From JAZKHE01 sp040385525 (GTDB lineage Bacteria > Bacteroidota > Bacteroidia > UBA4408), in NCBI GenBank assembly GCA_040385525.1, contig JAZKHE010000009.1:124001-188000 (forward strand): a stretch of DNA of 64,000 nucleotides, in the 5' to 3' direction. Shown here piece by piece: positions 24,526 to 32,515 of the stretch (position 1 is its first letter; each line of letters starts with the position of its first letter). Under the pieces are notes generated by a model. It made no database searches. It was not told the origin of the DNA and saw only the letters and a program-made list of their open reading frames with translations. The position numbers and the translations under genes were made by a program.

Positions 24526-25419
24526 TTAGTATTCATTTTTGATTTTATTTGTTAGATAATAAAAGAGCATTGATTCAGCAGTAAATGGTCTGTATGCAGA
24601 TAAATTATTTTTATTATTAATTGTTTTTTTTGAAGATATTTCTATTTTTTTTCCAAATGGATTCAATTGTATATTATAAAATGTAGTGTCTGAATCAAAT
24701 ATTAAAGTAACCTCTTCAAGTTCTAGAATGTCATAAATGTATTCAAGTGAAATTATTTCTGTAATTTCATTATATATGTTTTTTGAGTATAATTTGTAGC
24801 TGTTATTTTGAAAGTAATATGAAATTCCAATGTTGAAATCGTCAACAGGTCTTTGAATTTTAAACTTTAAAATTTCATTTGTTAATATACTAGCTGGTTC
24901 TTTTACATGTTTTTTAATTAAATTAGTATCAATAGAATTTATTATCCATTGACAATAATTTTCGGTGTATTCAATTTGTTGTTGTTGTTCTTTTATTGAA
25001 GTTATGTTTTTGATTGAATATTCTATAAGATTTAAAGTTGCAATAGTGTTAAATTGTCTACTTACCTGTCTTACTATTAGGGCATTTTTTGTCAAAAAAT
25101 CTATTTCTTTATCACTACTATCATGATTATATTTAATTTTCCCTTTGTCATATGAGATAAAATAAGCTGGTATACAATTATCAACATAATGGTGATTAAA
25201 GTCTAAAAAAATAGGTTCTGAATAATTGAGTTTTGAAGATAATTTTTCTGCTAATTGACCAATAATAAATGCTTTGTTTATTTCTTCATATTTGAAGCCT
25301 GTTAAAATTCTTACTTTAACATTACCATAGTCTTTAATAGTGAAGAAATCTTGGTGGGCAAGCCCTGTCATATATGTCAGGGTTAAAATAATTGCTAATA
25401 TGAAGCTATATTTTTTCAT
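24526..25419 (-). CDS. secreted protein of unknown function
   Basis: From the ATG at 25419 the protein has 297 residues; a longer frame would run into folP and lack a signal peptide at its start. The signal peptide is MKKYSFILAIILTLTYMTGL-AHQ. The mature part starts DFFTIKDYGNVKVRILTGF and holds a mix of helices and strands rich in Ile, Asn and Lys, with a short Gln run (EQQQQ) and a late GKKIEISSKKT strand. No domain is recognised. It ends a minus-strand pair after folP, 40 bases downstream, and is more AT-rich than its housekeeping neighbours, which may mark it as accessory. Confidence 0.65.
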   Translation of the reverse strand: MKKYSFILAIILTLTYMTGLAHQDFFTIKDYGNVKVRILTGFKYEEINKAFIIGQLAEKLSSKLNYSEPIFLDFNHHYVDNCIPAYFISYDKGKIKYNHDSSDKEIDFLTKNALIVRQVSRQFNTIATLNLIEYSIKNITSIKEQQQQIEYTENYCQWIINSIDTNLIKKHVKEPASILTNEILKFKIQRPVDDFNIGISYYFQNNSYKLYSKNIYNEITEIISLEYIYDILELEEVTLIFDSDTTFYNIQLNPFGKKIEISSKKTINNKNNLSAYRPFTAESMLFYYLTNKIKNEY

Positions 25420-25459
25420 AAAATTACTGCTAACTTGTTTATCCAAATATACAATTATT

Positions 25460-26320
25460 TTATACCTCAAAATACTGCTTCACAATTTTAACAGCTTCTA
25501 CTGCTTCTTTAACATCGTGCACACGTAGCAATTGTGCGCCGTTTAGCAACGCAATTGTATTTACTGCTGTGGTTCCGTTTAGCGCATCTTTTGCAGAGCA
25601 ATTCAACACTTTATTTATCATTGCTTTTCGCGATACGCCCGTCAAAACCATACAATGCAATGTTAAAAAATAACGCAGCTCTTTTAGCAATTGGTAATTG
25701 TGTTCTACTGTTTTTCCGAAACCAAAACCAGGGTCTAAAATAATATCTTTTATGCCTGCACTTTTTGCCTGCTCTATTTTTGCGTGAAAATATTTGTAAA
25801 CATCGGTTACCACATTTTGGTAAACAGGATTTTGTTGCATGTTTTGCGGAGTGCCTTGCATGTGCATTAAAATATACGGCACGTTTAATTTACCAACCAC
25901 TTTCAACATTTTAGTATCAAGCTCGCCAGCGCTAACATCATTAATTATATGCGCACCTTCTTGCACGGTTTCGTATGCAATTTGGCTTCTAAATGTATCT
26001 ACAGAAAATATAGCTTGCGGAAATTCTTTTACCAAAAGTTTAAAAATGGGTAAAATCCGTTGTCTTTCTTCTTCTAAACTTACTTCGGCTGCGCCCGGTT
26101 TGGTAGAAACAGCTCCAACATCAATAATGGCAGCACCTTGGGTTAACATTTGCTCTGTTTTTTTTAAAATTTCAACTATAGTTGTAGAGCTACCTCCATC
26201 AAAAAATGAATCGGGCGTAAGGTTTAAAATGCCCATAACAAGCGGACTTGATGCATCGAGCAGTTTGCCCTTGCAATTTAAGGTGGTTTTTGGGTAAAAA
26301 AATGTATCTTTAGCCTTCAT
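25460..26320 (-). CDS. folP: dihydropteroate synthase
   Basis: A 286-residue TIM-barrel enzyme that joins p-aminobenzoate to the pterin pyrophosphate in folate synthesis. Signature 1 is MGILNLTPDSFFDGG and signature 2 is DVGAVSTKPGA, where most relatives have DIGGxSTRPGA. The pterin-binding NDVSAG, LMHMQGTPQNMQ, DPGFGFGKT and GVSRKAMI blocks are all present. It diverges from the DUF1599 gene, with only 10 bases between the two start codons. Confidence 0.95.
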   Translation of the reverse strand: MKAKDTFFYPKTTLNCKGKLLDASSPLVMGILNLTPDSFFDGGSSTTIVEILKKTEQMLTQGAAIIDVGAVSTKPGAAEVSLEEERQRILPIFKLLVKEFPQAIFSVDTFRSQIAYETVQEGAHIINDVSAGELDTKMLKVVGKLNVPYILMHMQGTPQNMQQNPVYQNVVTDVYKYFHAKIEQAKSAGIKDIILDPGFGFGKTVEHNYQLLKELRYFLTLHCMVLTGVSRKAMINKVLNCSAKDALNGTTAVNTIALLNGAQLLRVHDVKEAVEAVKIVKQYFEV

Positions 26321-26330
26321 TTTTTAATGT

Positions 26331-26882
26331 ATGAGTAATACTTCGAAACAATTCGAGTCAATGATAAAAAAATGTCGCGACATTTTCACTAAAAAAATGC
26401 ACGACTATGGAACGGCTTGGCGTATAATGCGCATTGAGTCGATTACTGATCAAATATTTATTAAAGCGCAACGCCTTCGTAGCATTGAAGAAAAAGGCGG
26501 AGTGCAAAAAGTTGGCGAAGATATTAGAAACGAATATGTGGGCATGATTAATTATTCCATTATTGGTTTAATTCAAATGGAATTGGGCATGCAAGGCGAA
26601 ATGGAATTAGAACCAGCTAAAGCAAGTGCTTTGTACGAAAAATATGCAAAGCAAACCAAAGAGTTAATGGAAAACAAAAATCACGATTATGGCGAGGCTT
26701 GGCGCGATATGCGAGTTAGTTCCTTAACCGATTTAATTTTAATGAAGCTGTTTAGAATAAAACAAATTGAAGATAATAAAGGTAAAACGCTTATTTCGGA
26801 AGGAATTGATGCCAATTATTACGACATTATAAATTATTCGGTTTTTGCTTTAATAAAATTAGACGAAGAATTTAATAGTTAA
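26331..26882 (+). CDS. DUF1599 domain-containing protein, internally duplicated
   Basis: A 183-residue protein made of two similar halves. The first has KKMHDYGTAWRIMRIESITDQ then RLRSIEEKG and YVGMINYSIIGLI; the second has ENKNHDYGEAWRDMRVSSL then RIKQIEDNKG and YDIINYSVFALI. This is the DUF1599 family (nucleotide-modification-associated domain 1). The all-helical halves with conserved H-D-Y-G and late D/E residues recall MazG-like nucleotide-handling folds, but no activity is established. It diverges from folP, a pairing that is common in Bacteroidota. Confidence 0.87.
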   Translation: MSNTSKQFESMIKKCRDIFTKKMHDYGTAWRIMRIESITDQIFIKAQRLRSIEEKGGVQKVGEDIRNEYVGMINYSIIGLIQMELGMQGEMELEPAKASALYEKYAKQTKELMENKNHDYGEAWRDMRVSSLTDLILMKLFRIKQIEDNKGKTLISEGIDANYYDIINYSVFALIKLDEEFNS

Positions 26883-26928
26883 AAAAAGTTAGTTGATGTG
26901 CAAATACGCACTTTTTGTATAATATTTG

Positions 26929-26940
26929 CGGTTATAACCG
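26929..26940. promoter_or_regulatory. 12-bp perfect palindrome CGGTTATAACCG
   Basis: The palindrome lies 36 bases before the BT_3928-family ATG, directly after an AATATTTG word close to the TAnnTTTG consensus. The position just downstream of a possible -7 element would suit an operator. No regulator is known. Confidence 0.35.
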
Positions 26941-26976
26941 ATAAAAAAATTAATTTAATTAAAATTTCACAAAATT

Positions 26977-28095
26977 ATGAAGGCATTTGTTTGGGTAAGT
27001 AGAATTTTTGTTGGGGTTCTATTTATAATTTCTGGCTTAATAAAAGCTAACGATCCAGTAGGATTTTCTTACAAATTAAAAGAGTATTTCGAAGTTTTTG
27101 GAACAGAGTTTATGGTTCCAATGTCGTTAAGTTTGGCAATTTTCATCTGTATTTTTGAAGTAGTGTGTGGTATTGCAACCATATTTGGTTCGCGTATGAA
27201 GTTTTTTTCGTGGATGCTTTTGTTAATGATTGTATTCTTTACATTTTTAACTTTTTACTCCGCGTATTTTAATAAAGTTACCGATTGCGGATGCTTTGGC
27301 GATGCAGTAAAATTAACACCTTGGCAATCGTTTACTAAAGATATTATTTTGTTAATTTTTATTACACCAATATTTCTTTACAGAAAAAAAATACTTCCCA
27401 TTTTTAAAGTAACAAAAGATAATTTAATACTAACGGTTGGCACAATTGCTACTACTGTTTTTACTTTATATTGCTTGTGGCATTTGCCAGTGTTAGATTT
27501 TAGACCTTATAAAGTGGGTACTAATTTATTAAAAGCAATGGAAATTCCTGAAGGAGCAAAGCCAGATGTGTATAAAACAACATTGGTTTACCAAAAAGAT
27601 GGAGTTAAAAAAGAATTTACAACTGAAACTTATCCTTGGCAAGATAGCACTTGGGTGTGGGTTGAAACCAAAAACGTGTTAGTAGAAAAAGGTTACCAGC
27701 CTGCAATTCACGATTTTAGTTTAACATCTCCAGATGGTGTTGATCAAACTCAAGCTTTGTTGGGTTCAACCAAAGAATTATTTTTATTGGTAGAGTACAA
27801 TGTAAACAAAGCCGATTTAGATGTGCAACCCGATATAAATAAATTGGCAGCTAGTTTGCAAAAAGATAGCATTAAGTTTATTGCGTTAACTGCATCTTTA
27901 TCAACCGATATTGAAAAGTTTAGACACGCAAATCAAACTGCTTACGATTTTTATACCACCGACGAAAAAGCATTGCAAACAATGATACGTTCAAACCCAG
28001 GTCTAGTGTATATTAAAAATGGAGTGGTGGTAGATATGTGGCATGCTAACGATTTGCCAACGTATGAAAAATTGAAAGAAAAATACTTAAAATAA
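26977..28095 (+). CDS. BT_3928 family protein: DoxX/MauE-like membrane domain plus thioredoxin-like domain
   Basis: A 372-residue inner-membrane protein. Residues 1-150 hold four to five helices of the DoxX/MauE type with KANDPVGFSYKLKEYFEVF and the cysteine motif DCGCFGDAVKLTPWQS, a redox-type CxC seen in MauE relatives. A soluble part (about 175-372) ends in a thioredoxin-fold-like region (HDFSLTSPDGVDQT, LFLLVEYN, IRSNPGLVYIKNGVVVDMW) without a CxxC. The layout suggests membrane thiol-redox chemistry with a degenerate periplasmic thioredoxin domain. The family name comes from the Bacteroides locus. The next gene, an ABC permease, starts 5 bases later. Confidence 0.87.
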   Translation: MKAFVWVSRIFVGVLFIISGLIKANDPVGFSYKLKEYFEVFGTEFMVPMSLSLAIFICIFEVVCGIATIFGSRMKFFSWMLLLMIVFFTFLTFYSAYFNKVTDCGCFGDAVKLTPWQSFTKDIILLIFITPIFLYRKKILPIFKVTKDNLILTVGTIATTVFTLYCLWHLPVLDFRPYKVGTNLLKAMEIPEGAKPDVYKTTLVYQKDGVKKEFTTETYPWQDSTWVWVETKNVLVEKGYQPAIHDFSLTSPDGVDQTQALLGSTKELFLLVEYNVNKADLDVQPDINKLAASLQKDSIKFIALTASLSTDIEKFRHANQTAYDFYTTDEKALQTMIRSNPGLVYIKNGVVVDMWHANDLPTYEKLKEKYLK

Positions 28096-28100
28096 AAGTT

Positions 28101-29183
28101 GTGCTAAAGTTTATTGCGAAAAGATTGTTCTACGGTTTTCTAGTTTTACTAGGAGTTGTAATAGTTGTTTTTTTATTATTTAATGTTTTGCCTGGCGACC
28201 CTGCGCGTATGATGCTTGGGCAAAGAGCTGATGCTGCCTCTATCGAAACAATTAATAAAGATTTAGGAAGAGATAAACCACTAACCGTACAATTTTTTAT
28301 GTACTTAAACGATTTGTCGCCTTTATCAATTCACAACACAATCGATTCCGATCATTTTTTATATTTAAATCCCGATAAATACGATTCGTATACCGAGTTG
28401 TTTAGCGTATCCGAATCAAAAGCATTGGTAGTAAAGTTTCCTTATTTGCGTAGGTCTTACCAAACAAAAAGAAAAGTATCCGATGTTATTTTCGAATCGC
28501 TTCCAGAAACGTTTGTTTTGGCTTCAGCCGCAATGTTATTTGCAACTTTTGTAGGAATATTTTTCGGTATAGTTTCAGCATTAAACAAAGGCAAGTTTAT
28601 TGATAATTTTAATTTGGTTGTTTCTGTATTGGGTATGTCAGGTCCATCTTTTTTTATCGGAATTATTGTTGCTTGGTTGTTTGGATTTTTATTAACGGAT
28701 TACACTGGTTTAAACATGACGGGTAGTTTATACACTATGGATGATTATGGAAATGGAGAAGTACTCGATTTAAAAAATTTAATTTTGCCAGCACTAACGC
28801 TCGGTATACGTCCGCTCGCAATTATTGTTCAGCTTACGCGAAGTTCGTTGTTAGATGTTTTAAATCAAGATTATATTAGAACAGCAACTGCAAAAGGGTT
28901 AAGTTTTTACAAAGTAATATTTAAGCACGCTTTAAAAAATGCATTGAGTCCTGTAGTTACTGCAGTCTCAGGTTGGTTTGCAGGTTTGATGGCAGGCGCC
29001 GTTTTTATTGAATATATTTTTGGCTGGAAAGGAATTGGAAAAGAAACTGTTGATGCCTTAGAGAAATATGACTTACCAGTAGTTATGGGAGCCGTTTTAG
29101 TTGTGGCAATAATTTTTGTTTTAATAAACATTTTAGTAGATATTATTTACGGAATTTTAGATCCACGCGTTAGAGTTCAATAA
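28101..29183 (+). CDS. ABC transporter permease, DppB/OppB type
   Basis: A 360-residue permease with six predicted helices, starting at a GTG. The N-terminal FIAKRLFYGFLVLLGVVIVV and LPGDPARMMLGQ are typical for DppB-like subunits. The EAA loop reads DYIRTATAKGLSFYKVIFKH, and the end is IYGILDPRVR. A periplasmic insert of about 60 residues after the first helix is longer than in the E. coli proteins. Its partner permease, binding protein and ATPases are not in the window, so it works with genes elsewhere. It lies between the BT_3928 gene and tpiA with very short gaps, as in many Bacteroidota. Confidence 0.9.
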   Translation: MLKFIAKRLFYGFLVLLGVVIVVFLLFNVLPGDPARMMLGQRADAASIETINKDLGRDKPLTVQFFMYLNDLSPLSIHNTIDSDHFLYLNPDKYDSYTELFSVSESKALVVKFPYLRRSYQTKRKVSDVIFESLPETFVLASAAMLFATFVGIFFGIVSALNKGKFIDNFNLVVSVLGMSGPSFFIGIIVAWLFGFLLTDYTGLNMTGSLYTMDDYGNGEVLDLKNLILPALTLGIRPLAIIVQLTRSSLLDVLNQDYIRTATAKGLSFYKVIFKHALKNALSPVVTAVSGWFAGLMAGAVFIEYIFGWKGIGKETVDALEKYDLPVVMGAVLVVAIIFVLINILVDIIYGILDPRVRVQ

Positions 29184-29191
29184 GTAGCCAA

Positions 29192-29953
29192 ATGAGAAAA
29201 AAAATTGTAGCAGGTAATTGGAAAATGAATAAAAACTATTCCGAAGCAATGGAATTAGTGAACGAAATAACCAATTTACTTTTTGATACAAAAGATAACA
29301 ACAAAACTATACTTCTTTCTCCGCCAGCTATTTATTTAAAAGATGTAGTTGATTTAGTTTCGGATTACCCATCCGTTTATGTAGCTGCTCAAAATTGTGC
29401 CGCTACCGAAAATGGTGCCTACACTGGCGAAGTTTCCGCATCAATGCTTTATTCAATTGGAGTTACTTATGTAATTATTGGACACTCTGAACGTAGATTG
29501 TATTTTAATGAAACAAATTCTATTTTAAATAATAAAATAGAAAAAGCACTTTTAGCAGATTTGCAAGTTGTTTTTTGTTGTGGCGAATCGTTAGAACAAA
29601 GAGAAAATAATTCTTTTTTTGAAGTAATAAAAACACAATTACTTGATACTGTTTTTAAATTAAGTGCAGAGCAGTTTAAACAAATTACAATTGCCTACGA
29701 ACCTATTTGGGCAATAGGCACAGGTAAAACAGCAAGTGCAGAGCAAGCTCAACAAATGCATCAGTTTATTCGTGAGTGCATAAAAAACAATTACACTAGT
29801 GAAATTGCTAACCAAACGTCAATACTTTATGGCGGAAGTTGTAATGCAAAAAATGCCTCCGAACTTTTTTCACAATCTGATATTGATGGCGGATTAATTG
29901 GCGGCGCATCATTACAAGCTCAAGATTTTTATCAAATAATTAGCTCAGTATAA
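29192..29953 (+). CDS. tpiA: triosephosphate isomerase
   Basis: A 253-residue TIM barrel that interconverts dihydroxyacetone phosphate and glyceraldehyde 3-phosphate. The catalytic Lys11 is in AGNWKMN, the His in VIIGHSERR, and the Glu in AYEPIWAIGTGKTA. The phosphate loop is YGGSCNAKNA and the last motif is DGGLIGGASL. It starts 8 bases after the permease stop. In related genomes prmA usually follows close by; here two large WG-repeat genes lie between. Confidence 0.96.
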   Translation: MRKKIVAGNWKMNKNYSEAMELVNEITNLLFDTKDNNKTILLSPPAIYLKDVVDLVSDYPSVYVAAQNCAATENGAYTGEVSASMLYSIGVTYVIIGHSERRLYFNETNSILNNKIEKALLADLQVVFCCGESLEQRENNSFFEVIKTQLLDTVFKLSAEQFKQITIAYEPIWAIGTGKTASAEQAQQMHQFIRECIKNNYTSEIANQTSILYGGSCNAKNASELFSQSDIDGGLIGGASLQAQDFYQIISSV

Positions 29954-29990
29954 TTTTAATAGCACGTTTATATAGATTCGTTATAACTTC

Positions 29991-30024
29991 TAGCTTGTCA
30001 TTCTGAGGAACGAAGAATCTTAAA
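29991..30024. repeat. REP-like half element
   Basis: TAGCTTGTCATTCTGAGGAA continues into CGAAGAATCTTA and matches the left arm of the 12911 element closely. No right arm is seen. It lies between tpiA and the first WG-repeat gene. Confidence 0.6.
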
Positions 30025-30068
30025 AAGATAGTGAATAGCAGACTTTAAAAGAATTTAAAATCTACATA

Positions 30069-32462
30069 ATGAAAAAAATAATTATTTTCTTTTTTGTATT
30101 GAGTACATTTTTTGCAAATGCTCAAAACGTTTTTATTTATCCAAAAAACGAAAACGGAAAATATGGTGCTAGAGAATACGAAAGCAAAAAAGTAATTGTT
30201 CCTTTTATCTATAGCAGTTTTAGTGAATGTGATATTGAATGTGCAAAATATAATTTCAATAAAATTTGGAAAACTATCAACACTACTGTTAAAGGGCAGC
30301 TTGCCGAAAATTATAGAATTGATTCGATATACGTTACTTCTGAAAATGGAGAAGTAGTGTTAAAAGCATTTAAAGAATTAATTTGCAAATCTGGATTTAT
30401 TAGTAAAAATGGACAAGAAATAATTCCTGTTGAATTATCCGATTACGAGCTAATGATGAGTTCTCCACAATATGTTAAATTAAACAAGGACTGGGGTTTT
30501 TTGTGTTTAGGTACAGAAGTTTGCGATGAAAATGGAAATATAAAAGGTTCTAGAGGCGGTGGTTTTTATGATTGTTTTGGCAAAGAAAAAATTCCGTTTA
30601 CTAATCTGTTAAAATATGATTATGTAAAAAGTGGAAAAGTAAAACAAAATAATAAATGGGGTCAGGTTGTTTTTTTATCAGGTAAAGAAATAGTGCCAAT
30701 CAAATACAACAGTATTGAGTATTTAGCATTATGTTGCGATTCTTTAGGTTATGAATGCCACTTAGCAAAGCTTAACAGTAAATGGGGGGTAATTACTCAG
30801 AGAGGTAAAGAACTTATTCCTTTTAAATACGATGATATTGGTAGTACAAATGGTTATTATCTAGCTGCAAAACTAAACAACAGATGGGGACTAATTGATA
30901 TAAATGAAAAAGAAATACTTCCGTTTATTTACGATAGTATTTCTGGTGTAGATTATACTGTGTCTGAAATTGATTATATTCCAGATGAAAATGGGAATTC
31001 TTACCCCGTCGCAACTAAAAGTAAGTCAGATGGAGGTATAACATTTTTAAAAGTAATGTTAAATAACAAATGGGGCTTAATAAATTTAATTGATACGGAT
31101 GGTAATATAATTGATAAAACTAAAAGAGAAATTCTACCAATAAATTACAACGATATTGTTTTTATAGAAAAGAATTTCACTTTCGGTAGCAACAGTGAAA
31201 TAATTTATAATACTAAAATAAAAGTTAAAATAAATGGTAAATATGGTTTTGTCGACCTAAGCGGTAAAGAACTAACTCTTTTTTTTGATGAGATTGGAGA
31301 ATATTTATACAATGTTGATTTTCAACAAGAACTTGCTCCAGTTAAATTAAATGGCAAATGGGGGTTTGTAAATAGGGATGAAATTGAAATTATACCTTGC
31401 AAATACGATGTAAAATACCAATCTGTAGGGAGGCTTTACAATGGAATAACACAAGTTAAGCTAAATGATAAATGGGGGTTAATTGACTCAACAGGTAAAG
31501 AAATTATTGAGCTTAAATATGATAAACTTTACTATTTAGCCGAAGGCATTGTAGCGGTTTGTTTAAACAATAAATGGGGTTTTATTAATGAATTAGGTAA
31601 AGAAATTACACCATTAAATTACGATGAAATCAGTCCTAATTATTATCCATTTGCAGTTAAATTAAATAATAAATGGGGTTTTGTAAATGGTAATGGAAAA
31701 GAAATTACTCCAATAAAATACGATGCTATAAAATCTTATGGTGAACTTTCAAATTTTCAGTTTGTTATCCAAAACAATAAATGGGGAGCAATCGATACCT
31801 CAGGTACTGAAGTCATTCCTTTAAGATACGATTATATCAAAACATATTGCTCGGATCGTTATGCTTACAAAGCACAAATAAATAATAAATGGGGAATTAT
31901 AAATGAAACAGGAATCGAAATTATTCCGGTTAAATACGATGAAATTAATACTGCTTCTGGCTATGGATGCTCATTTTATAGTGTTAAATTAAAAAATAAA
32001 TGGGGAGTAGTAAATCAGTTTGGAAAAGAAGTTCTTTCTTTAAAATTTGATAGTATTGGCGATTTTGGAAGATATGCTAATAGTTACTCGCCAGGTTATG
32101 AAGATTATGTAAAAGTAAAGTCTAAAAATTTGTGGGGATTGATAAATATCTACAAGAATGAAGAAATATTGCCTATAAAATACCAAGAGATAAATTGTGT
32201 AGAGTCAATATCTGTTATGCAAGAAAATACCAATGCAGAATACAGAGCAATAACCTTTGAAGGAGCAGGAGTAAAACAAAAAAACAAATGGGGTTTGGTA
32301 GGCACTAAAGGCAGAGTTATTGTGCCAATAAAATATGATGAACTTGATTGTCCTAATTATGACGGCATTTGTAAAAGTTGTTTTAGTGATGGGAAAATTG
32401 CTTTTAAAAAGGGAGATAATACTTTTTACTTCGATAAAAACGGTAACGAAATAAAAAACTAA
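30069..32462 (+). CDS. large secreted WG-repeat protein, copy 1
   Basis: A 797-residue exported protein (signal peptide MKKIIIFFFVLSTFFANA). Almost the whole mature chain is made of WG (KWG) repeats of about 40-55 residues, each with a core such as KLNNKWGFVNGNGKEI followed by IPIKYD-x-I; I count about 15. Such repeats form beta-rich arrays and are found on secreted or surface proteins of Bacteroidota and clostridia; their ligand is unknown. No catalytic, toxin or secretion-sorting domain is visible at the C-terminus. The next gene is a paralogue of the same size with an almost identical leader and signal-peptide DNA, indicating a tandem duplication. Confidence 0.85.
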   Translation: MKKIIIFFFVLSTFFANAQNVFIYPKNENGKYGAREYESKKVIVPFIYSSFSECDIECAKYNFNKIWKTINTTVKGQLAENYRIDSIYVTSENGEVVLKAFKELICKSGFISKNGQEIIPVELSDYELMMSSPQYVKLNKDWGFLCLGTEVCDENGNIKGSRGGGFYDCFGKEKIPFTNLLKYDYVKSGKVKQNNKWGQVVFLSGKEIVPIKYNSIEYLALCCDSLGYECHLAKLNSKWGVITQRGKELIPFKYDDIGSTNGYYLAAKLNNRWGLIDINEKEILPFIYDSISGVDYTVSEIDYIPDENGNSYPVATKSKSDGGITFLKVMLNNKWGLINLIDTDGNIIDKTKREILPINYNDIVFIEKNFTFGSNSEIIYNTKIKVKINGKYGFVDLSGKELTLFFDEIGEYLYNVDFQQELAPVKLNGKWGFVNRDEIEIIPCKYDVKYQSVGRLYNGITQVKLNDKWGLIDSTGKEIIELKYDKLYYLAEGIVAVCLNNKWGFINELGKEITPLNYDEISPNYYPFAVKLNNKWGFVNGNGKEITPIKYDAIKSYGELSNFQFVIQNNKWGAIDTSGTEVIPLRYDYIKTYCSDRYAYKAQINNKWGIINETGIEIIPVKYDEINTASGYGCSFYSVKLKNKWGVVNQFGKEVLSLKFDSIGDFGRYANSYSPGYEDYVKVKSKNLWGLINIYKNEEILPIKYQEINCVESISVMQENTNAEYRAITFEGAGVKQKNKWGLVGTKGRVIVPIKYDELDCPNYDGICKSCFSDGKIAFKKGDNTFYFDKNGNEIKN

Positions 32463-32515
32463 TGATTAACTTAATAATAGATAATAGAGTTTAAAAAGAA
32501 TTTAAAATCTACATA

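Noticed and set aside
25839..26297. 152-residue plus-strand frame opposite folP
   Set aside because: folP is unambiguous on the minus strand, and the frame is an antisense by-product.
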